Source of the DNA: Cranoglanis bouderius
Taxonomy: Eukaryota; Chordata; Actinopteri; Siluriformes; Cranoglanididae
Reading direction: 5' to 3'
Assembly: GCA_023630585.1 (NCBI GenBank)
Contig: CM042540.1
Coordinates: 23,850,074-23,914,073, forward strand
Length of the DNA stretch: 64,000 bases
In this document: piece after piece, positions 56,560 through 64,000 of the stretch
How the letters are laid out: each line of letters opens with the position of its first letter
Position numbering within the stretch: position 1 is the stretch's first letter
The notes under the pieces: model-generated
The model's database searches: none
What the model saw: only the letters and a program-made list of their open reading frames with translations
Told to the model about the DNA's origin: nothing
Program-made: the position numbers and the translations under genes

Positions 56560-56990
56560 GTGACCAAGTTAAAACTCTAACCAGGATCTGTGGATCATGC
56601 CAAGTTTCGTGCAAATCGGACAAACGGGCTAGGAGGAGTTCAAAAAAGTAGATCAAAATGGTGGAAAAATTTTCACAACAGAAATGAAATCGGAGATATG
56701 TGTTTTGTAGGGCCTGACTCAGGGATTCACAGGAAAAGGGAATTTTGATTCCAGCCCTTATTCTTCCACAGTTATGAAAAGTTATAAAAATGCTTACTAT
56801 AGCACCACCTAGTGTCTGACAGATGTGTGTCTGAGTAGTGGGTGAGATTTCTCACCATCCCACCAAGTTTGGTGTCTCTATCACTTACAGTCTCTGACGA
56901 CCAGACACTTTTAGGGGAGAAGAGGAAGAAAATCAATACAAATCTAATAGGGTTCCAGCACTTCGTGCTTGGACCCCTAATAACACTTAA
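56560..56990. mobile_element. Non-autonomous repeat with terminal hairpin
   Basis: This fish repeat includes CATGCCAAGTTTCGTGCAAA and ATAGCACCACCTAGTG. It ends in a hairpin-forming GGGTTCCAGCACTTCGTGCT plus TGGACCC at 56950-56976, then CTAATA. The terminal hairpin recalls Helitron-type ends, but I cannot confirm the class. Confidence 0.5.
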
Positions 56991-56999
56991 TATTTGGTT

Positions 57000-57780
57000 G
57001 TATATCCCTTACTTGCAATAACTGCATCAAGCCTGCAACTCACTGACATCACCAAACTGTTGGTTTCTTCTTTTGTGATGCTTTTCCAGGTTTTTACTGC
57101 AGCCTCTTTCAGTTGTTGTTTGTTTCGGAGGGTTTCTCCCTTCAGTCTCCTCTTCAGAAGGTGAACTGCTGCTCAATTGGGTTAAGGTCTGGTGATTGAC
57201 TTGGTCAGTCTAAAACCTCTTCCACTTTTTCTGAGCAGCGTGTTTGAATCATTGTTTTGCTGCATGATGAAGTTCCTCCCAATTAGTTTGGATGTATTTG
57301 GATGTAAATGGTGGATTGTGATACCTTCACCTATGCACTGTGGAGGTTGTTGGTGATGTCATTGACTCTTGTTTTTCTTCAAAGCTCTCACAATGTTTCT
57401 GTCATCAGTTGTTGTTTTCCTTGGCCGACCCGTTCGGTGTCTGTTGCTCAGTACACCAGTGGTTCCTTTCTTTTTCAGGACATTTCAAATCGTCACATCG
57501 TACTGGCTATGCCCAATGCTTATGCAATGCCTCTGATTGATTTTCCCCTCGTTTCTCAGCTTCAAAATGGCTTACTTTTCTCCCATAGACATGTCTCTAG
57601 TCTTCATGTTGGTTTATCCTTTTTAACAACAAATGCAGTCTTCACAGGTGAAACAGAAGACTAAAACCAAGCGTAGATGTTCAGAGCTATTTATTGTTTA
57701 ACAATCAATCTAACAGGACACACCTGGGTAACAAGAAACACCTCGTCAGTCACATGTTCCAGTATTTTTGCTTGCATGCA
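57000..57780 (-). mobile_element. Tc1-like transposon relic
   Basis: On the minus strand from 57470 down there is a helix-turn-helix segment (RTGRPRKTTTDDRNIV). A catalytic part follows (FIMQQNNDSNT near 57270), then a degraded C-terminus with KRRLKGETLRNKQQLKEAA and KTWKSITKE. Stops and frameshifts are present. It sits in intron 1 of finTRIM gene 2. Confidence 0.75.
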
Positions 57781-58129
57781 AATTGGGTGGTCTGATACAA
57801 AATGTGTTATGTTCTATGTCGTTTAACACATCTACATATAAATACCAGGAAATAAAAGCTGAAATTCTAAACTGACATGACATGAAGAGTGATTGTGGAA
57901 CTGTAAAAATTGGAGAGAACTCTGGGAACTTGAGCTGGAGCTCTGGGTGGCTTCTGTTTTGTATTAAATAACCAGACCCCAAAGAGCTCCAAGTAAACTG
58001 ATTAATCTTGTCCAAGTCTTGTCCAAAACCCTTAATCTCTTGTTCTGGATGTATTAGTCCTGATCAGGTTTGAGGTGGATCTGGAACCTCTCCTAGTAAC
58101 AGTAGGCCCAAAGCAGGAGAATTCTCCCC

Positions 58130-58385
58130 ATCTGCCATCATGGGACACAATTCACATTCACACACTCATTCACACCTAATGGCCATTTAATGTTTTTAAC
58201 ATAGCCAGTACACCTATTTAACGTAGCCAGTACACCTACCTTCCTGGTTTCCTGGGTGGAAACCAGACAACCAGGAGAAAACCCACACAACTACGGGGAT
58301 AACATGCAAAGCTCCACACAGACTAAAACTCAGGATCTAACCCAGGACCTGAAGCTGTGTGGCTGTACTGCTACTCTCTGTGTTA
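58130..58385. repeat. Dispersed fish repeat
   Basis: Contains the recurrent pattern GGAAACCAGACAACCAGGAG, then ACATGCAAAGCTCCACACAG, widespread in teleost genomes. A related short piece is at about 46190-46250. Confidence 0.6.
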
Positions 58386-59935
58386 ATTAGGAACAACTAG
58401 GGTTCAGACATGATGTTTATCACAACTTTTAGTTATTTCATGAACCCCATTTAATTTTCTGTGGTTAAAAATAAAAAGAACTAAATCTGCCTCAATTTCA
58501 GTGGATTCATGGTGTATTTCAGTATAGCGAACAGCTTCCTGATCCAGCCATGAGAATGATTTCAATATGTTCTTCTTTTGTCAAAGGGATTCTTAAAGGC
58601 TGTCTGAAAAAATATAATATAAATATAATATAAACTAAATATGAAAAATTTTGGAACACAGCTAAAAAAAAAAAAAAAAGTGTTAATTTTCTCTGTGTAT
58701 GGAGACGTTGGGGACACCCCATAATTTCTATTTTTATTTATTTATATTTTTTATTTATATTCTTTTACTAGCATCATGTAGAACATGATCTTCACAAATA
58801 ATTAAATCCATTTTATTTGGTCTCAGAATGAGCTTCAGGAGGAGCAGATGAAATCCCAGCAGAGGATCCAGGAGAAGCAGAAGAAGGTGCAGGAGCTGAA
58901 ACAGGCTGTGACCACTATTAAGGTGAGAAGAGAGATTCTTCTTAATACACACACACACACACACACACATACACACACTAAACTCTTTTTCTTTGTGTGT
59001 GTGTGTTCAAACAGATGCGTTCACAGGCAGCAGTAGATGAGAGTGAGAGGATCTTTACTGATCTGATCAGCTTCATGGTGAAAAAGCGTTCGTAGGTGAA
59101 GGAGCTGATCAGAGCTCTGGAGAAAGCTGAACTGAGTCGAGCTCAACGACTCCTGAAGCAACTGGAGCAGGAGATTGCTGATCTTAAGAGGAGTCACTGA
59201 GCTGGAGCAGCTTTCACACACACACGATCACATCCACTTCCTCCAGGTAACACTCACTGTCTGATCTACAGAGGGCGCTGTTCCTCACAAAGTTTCCTCC
59301 TAAAAGCTCATTACAGCAACAATAAATGTTCCTGTCTGAGATCACAAGTGTGTCTTTGGTCTGATTCAGTCTGAGATTCATTCGTTCCTCTCCTACACTT
59401 TTCTCCTTCTCTATTATGTGTTTCCTCTCTGTAGAGTTTCCCGTCTCTCTGTGTTTCTCCTGGATGTGAGGAGTCACCCAGCTTCACTGTCAATCAACAT
59501 CTCTCATTTGATGGAGTGAGGAAATCTCTCTCAGATCTGAAAAAACGAGTCGAGGAAATCTGTGAGGAGGAATTCAACAAAATCCCTCGACAAGGTAAAC
59601 AAGCAAACATTTGTTGTGTATCACAATAAAAAGAGCCATAAAATTCATATAACAGAAATAAGAAGTAAGCAGGAACAAGACTGTAGAAAAGCACAAAGTA
59701 TTAGCCACAAATCCACAAGCTAATCTTACATTTTTGAGAAAATCGTAGTTGATGCCTTAAATTAAAAGTCACACCACTGAGATGGTGACATTGTTGAGGG
59801 TCCTATTTGAAACAAGCGAGGAAACTAATTTTTCATATTCACGGTTTAAATTGTTTCCACGTAATTTTTCAGCTGCAGCAGTTCAGATGATTTTACCCTC
59901 AGAACCAAAGAGCAGAGAAGATTTTCTGCAGTGTT

Positions 59936-59941
<6 letters not shown>

Positions 59942-59996
<55 letters not shown>

Positions 59997-60039
59997 ATAC
60001 ACTATGAGAGAAAAACCTTTACTCTCTTACACATACACA

Positions 60040-60132
<93 letters not shown>
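59942..60132. repeat. Compound (CA)n-(TC)n-(CA)n microsatellite
   Basis: (AC)n at 59939-59995, (TC)n at 60042-60092 and (AC)n at 60096-60131, between exons 5 and 6 of finTRIM gene 2, beginning about ten bases after the exon 5 donor. Confidence 0.95.
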
Positions 60133-60133
<1 letters not shown>

Positions 60134-60811
60134 GTGTGCTAAAATTTTCTCTATTGTTTATCTAAATCTGATCCATTTTTACATAGCAGCATTAGGAGGA
60201 AAGAAACACAGACAGGTGTCTCACACACTTATTATAAATCCTGTGATTAACATCTAACCTGTGGACATTTTATTGTTTTAGATTTCTGTTATCTGACTCT
60301 GGATCCCAACACGGCACATCCTTTCCTCATTCTGTCTGAGAAGAACAGAGCGGTGACAAACAGTGGGACAGAACAGCGATACTCTGATCATCCAAAGAGA
60401 TTTAACTACTGGATTCAGGTGTTGTGTAAGGAGAGTGTGTGTGGATGCCGTTACTGTGAGGTGGAGTGGACCAGTAAGAGATGGGTGTACATATCAGTCT
60501 CGTATGAAGAGTTCAGCAGGAAAGGAGAGGATTATGGGTGTGTGTTTGGATACAACAGTCAGTCCTGGAGTCTGGAATGTTCTCCTTCTTCTGTGTGTTT
60601 CCGGCACAACTACATTAAGACTGAGCTCCGAGGTCCAGTGTCCTCCAGAATAGGAGTGTATGTGGATCACAGTGCAGGAACTCTGTCCTTCTACAGCGTC
60701 TCTGACACGATGAGGCTCCTCCACAGAGTCCGCACCACATTCACTCAGCCTCTATACGCTGGGTTCAGGATAGATTATTACTCAACTGTGAGGTTATGTG
60801 ATCCAAAATGA

Positions 60812-62070
60812 AATGTTTGTAAAAGTGTTTAGTAAAATTATAACTGAGGTGTCAGATTTAATTTCTCCCTGAACTACAATGGTACTTTTGTGTGCAGAAA
60901 CTGTAACACTAATGAATGCCGACCGTAGGATGTTTCTAGAAAAAAAAAGTTATCGAACAGATTTAACTGTATGCACTATAAATATGGAGATTTATTATAC
61001 TGATATGAAAAATTTACGATGTCTCAAAAATTCTATTTGGTGCTGCTGTTGCAGTGCTGAATACTGTCACAAGATGGCGGATCTCACTCAGCTACAGTAT
61101 TTGGTAAAATTGAGCTAAATAGGGAATCTAGGTATTTATATCTACAAGGCCCTCAAGTTTTATCAAAACTTTGGAGTGAGATTACATCAGTAAGGGGAGG
61201 AGCCACAAATTTTTGCAGCAGCGGCCCCTCGGCCCCACCCGATTCTCTCAAGTTTTTGCTAGCAATTCAATTTTACCTATTGTTTATAATTGACCAGCAC
61301 AATTAATTAATTAATTAATAGTAATAATGAAATGATTACAAATAGAAATGATAACAATTGGTAAATCTGATAAAAGACAGACAGTTCCATCCACATAAAA
61401 TAAATTATTTTATATATTTCAAAAATAGAAATGTATCAAAAATAAAAAAGAAGTTTGTCCCCAAACGAGCCAGCTGAACAGCAGTGCTCAATGTACATAC
61501 TGTACACGTACAGTAGGATTGCAGAACTTGCCCATAGCATGTATGTCAAGCTGTGTCATTGGGTTAGGAAAAGTTCCAACTAAAAAGTGTATGTGATGTG
61601 ATTTTCCACAATAGAGCCGTTGCTCATCTTTTTAATTTCTCTAGAAGAAGATTACTCTGGATACCTGGACACCTTTGTTCTGTAGGTGTGGAGTTGGGTT
61701 TGTTATCTGTGTTTAGGTCTGAATTGCTAAAAGATGAAGAAATCACACTTAATATAATCATTAAAAACATGCAATTCAGAAGACCACTGGACAAAATATA
61801 TTTTAAGATAAAGTTTATTTGCTTCAATGATTTCAAGCACTCTATACCATGAAGCTGTAATAATAGCATGAATGTTTTGGCAACTTTTCTGGATACAACT
61901 ATCTCCTACCTAACATACAAGATTTTATTATCACAAGACCACAAGGTAACATGAAAAAAAGGTTGGATATTAAAATCTGTTAAGGATTTATAAATTACTT
62001 GTACTAACGTATACATAGTAGCAAAACTGAGTTATTTGGATGAAAACAAAATGTATTCACACAGCATGTG
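60812..62070. other. Intergenic between finTRIM gene 2 and the minus-strand gene
   Basis: The finTRIM 3' flank (also found after gene 1 and the orphan fragment) runs to about 60910. The remainder is AT-rich with no gene seen. Confidence 0.45.
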
Positions 62071-62073
62071 TTG

Positions 62074-63070
62074 CTAAATGATGAGTAAACTCATAGTATT
62101 CCAGCATTGTGTCAGGATGCTGGCGATGTTTTCTTTCCCTGGATGAAAAAAAAGTACAAGATCAGTCTTTATAAATCTGGCAATTAGAATGAAACTTCTA
62201 CCAGAGCCCCATTAGCCAGCACGGTTAGCAGGACATGTTGTGCTGTTACCACCTCCTACGACATGGACGTAGGGTTGGATTTTAGGAGGCAAAAACTGGT
62301 GGGGGGGGGCTGGGGGGAAGCAAAAACATCAACTGTATACAACAACAGCAAAAACAACACTTATTTTCTCCCCCGGTTTGGTCTTGGCCAATTCCCTCCT
62401 TCTAACTTACTAGCTAACTCTCCCCAATCACAGGACAACTTCCAACCGGAGAGGGTGCAGCCAAACATGCAAAGTGATGCATCAAGTATAAACTAGCCTT
62501 AACACACTCAGAGGAAAGCGTTATCTGCCCTCTTCTACATATATGAGCTCACATACACCCACGATTGGCTGTTGTCGCTGTGATTGACAGGGGAGTAATG
62601 CCATCCTTCCTCCTCAGAGAGCATCGCCAATTTTGTAATTTTCTCCTTCCCATGAAAAACAGAACAACAAATAAACAGAACATTCCAAAACACACATGTT
62701 CCCATGTTTTCACCATTTTATTCAATGCGCAGAATCTTTGTTGTCTTCTTCTTGTCACCCCTTATACTCGCATTGGCTGACGGTGATCTTGGTTTTTTTC
62801 TGCTTCTTTGACTTCATTCTTTGTATATTAGCATGTAAAAGAGGGGAAAACATAAAAATGTCACTAAGAGTATTATTGAGAATGAGGAGTTCAGGCAGCA
62901 AAAAGCATCCTCATATTATTTGAAAAGTTCAGCTGAATGGAAAGCTTTTCTCGCTTACCTTTCTCATCTTGTGACCCATGTCCTATGTCCTCATGCGATA
63001 CAGAGCTCTGTGGCATAGAGTTCTCTACTGAGGCTTGTGGGCTTTTCACTTCTTTTATCAGGGTGAAGTC
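62074..63070 (-). CDS. 3' end of a paralogue of the coiled-coil gene, minus strand (partial)
   Basis: On the minus strand, an exon at 63070-62959 (acceptor AG at 63072-63071, donor GT at 62958-62957) reads DFTLIKEVKSPQASVENSMP and continues to HGSQDEK. It can join in frame to 62138-62074, which reads GKENIASILTQCWNT and stops at TAG. The introns give it away. The sequence upstream (GACCCATTGCAGATGTGAAC) and the start of the downstream intron (GTAAGCGAGAAAAGC, then GCCTGAACTCCT.. and GACATTTTTATGTTTTCC) match introns of the gene at 20739-28178. The exon itself is not coiled coil and may be a disordered tail. Upstream exons lie beyond the window. Confidence 0.5.
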
Positions 63071-63079
63071 CTAAAAGAC

Positions 63080-64000
63080 AACCATGGAGTGGGAGAGGTT
63101 TAAACTTGAGTGCTTAATGTTCACATCTGCAATGGGTCTTTACCCTTTAGTAGTGTAGTCGTAAATAAATGCTGTGATATAATTAAAACTATGATGTTGG
63201 GTTGTATGATTATCCATGTGTTTCTTTCCTCCTGTTTAAATCTCAGTCTCTCCTAAGTAAGATCATCAAAAGACTTTTCCAAAATCAGGTCCAAGGACTT
63301 TTCCAAAATTAATCGTGTCTGTCGTGTCACACTAAAAAGAAGGTAAGCTGCTAACTAGTTAGCTAAATTTCACTGCAGAAGGTAGTGATGGTTAACTAGC
63401 TAGAAATAACAAAAAAAAAAAAAAAATGCACCCAAACCCCAAAAAACAAATGCAATTAACCAAACATAACATTATACTTACAATTTTTTTTACTATATTA
63501 CCCATTACAAAAATAACAATAACAAGCTATACTAACTGCATTAAACTGTAATGAATTAGGCTACTGACTACTACCACAGCTTCGAGCTCTCTTTGAGTCT
63601 GAGTGGTGCAGATATATTTAAGTTTGAGATGACAGTCATGTTCATTACTGTTTCAATGATTGACAGATGGGTACGAGGTTTTGTCCCTTTAAGAGGTCTC
63701 CCAATAATCACATATTAGCAGTGTGTCTAGGTGGGACGAGTGAAGAATGCACTGTCCAATAATTTTATTAAAACAGATTGTACTTGAATCTACCGTAGTA
63801 TCCCAGTGAATCCGTACGCCAATTAAGTTTGATCAGCTGGGAGTCTACGGGCTTCAGTGGAGATTTTAAAATATCTAATTTCACCAAAAGTTTTCAAAAC
63901 ATCTCATTGGTGGATTTTAATGGAATTTTATGGGAAGCCGGGCCGGGATGTAGTCTTAAAGTGGTCGCCTGTGGTCAGGTGTGATAAAAGTAGCAAATGA
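63080..64000 (-). other. Intron of the minus-strand paralogue
   Basis: Two stretches match introns of the plus-strand coiled-coil gene in reverse: about 63100-63200 (against about 24450-24570) and 63957-64000 (against about 25030-25075, ACTTTTATCACACCTGACCA). Between them is unrelated sequence. Confidence 0.55.

Larger units (their letters stand above)
55751..60811 (+). pseudogene. finTRIM-like gene 2, broken in the coiled coil
   Basis: Exons: 55751-56317 (RING and two B-boxes, 189 codons), 58827-58922, 59015-59246, 59435-59594, 59873-59932 and 60282-60811 (complete PRY-SPRY/B30.2). The RING reads CPMC..CGRSFCKVC..CPQC: the histidine ligand of the C3HC4 pattern is Arg, so zinc site 2 and E3 activity are doubtful. 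Exon 59015-59246 has TAG at 59093-59095 and a 2-bp loss near 59191, so translation would end at about 247 residues. The B30.2 exon is fully open, from YLTLDPNTAHPFLILSEKNR to the TGA at 60809-60811. It is a tandem paralogue of gene 1, with the same exon sizes apart from the lesions. Confidence 0.9.

Noticed and set aside
59782..60165. ORFs made of HTHTHT and SLSLSL
   Set aside because: These are translations of the CA and TC microsatellites overlapping finTRIM exon 5.
1..64000. CRISPR arrays, bacterial operons, riboswitches
   Set aside because: The window is vertebrate nuclear DNA. The direct repeats seen are exons, LTRs, SINEs or microsatellites, and none has repeat-spacer structure.

Overview
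The window is nuclear DNA from a teleost fish. It has spliced vertebrate genes, finTRIM-type RING/B-box/B30.2 genes, and a dense load of fish repeats: RTE-type and Jockey-superfamily LINEs, Ty3/gypsy elements, hAT, Tc1 and Harbinger relics, and tRNA-derived SINEs. The SINE tails at 45.9-46.2 kb look like those common in otophysan fishes (catfishes and relatives), but that is recognition only. A 100-base run of N at 18596-18695 marks an assembly gap.

Left part (1-15 kb). Three exons of a protein phosphatase 1 catalytic subunit, closest to PPP1CC, lie at 93-316, 10666-10801 and 13973-14108 on the plus strand. The last two carry single-base insertions that break the frame, so the locus is either decaying or mis-sequenced. 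The 10.3-kb intron holds a 1260-bp hAT-type element with perfect 8-bp target duplications. It also holds a young LTR retrotransposon (6197-9996, 5-bp target duplication GTGTC) that has only a gag-like start and a long proline/serine/arginine repeat ORF. The last intron holds a LINE in antisense.

Middle part (16.9-36.6 kb). The most interesting locus is an uncharacterised gene at 20739-28178. It encodes an N-terminally membrane-anchored protein followed by a long coiled coil. Nineteen predicted exons, nearly all phase 0, join into about 709 open codons. The exons were made by repeated tandem duplication, and the latest duplication (about 1.63 kb) is almost identical between copies. The array is cut off at about 28.27 kb by an RTE-type LINE. 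A second copy of the region just upstream of the gene sits at 31.6 kb, then an orphan B30.2 fragment. Two inverted copies of one LINE flank the block. A homologous gene piece lies on the minus strand at the right end (62074-63070 and onward), so this is a gene family with several local members.

Right part (36.6-64 kb). Harbinger remains and a fairly intact but dead LINE (40.6-43.7 kb) precede two finTRIM-like genes in tandem (44629-52843 and 55751-60811). Each carries stops or frameshifts. The first has an ISRE-like site near its start, which the second lacks. The second has also lost the RING histidine. The first is interrupted by two Ty3/gypsy-type insertions, one of which has integrase upstream of reverse transcriptase (Gmr1-type order) and a SCAN-like gag. 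Overall this looks like a fast-evolving, tandem-duplicating accessory region, possibly linked to innate immunity, next to a conserved phosphatase gene.
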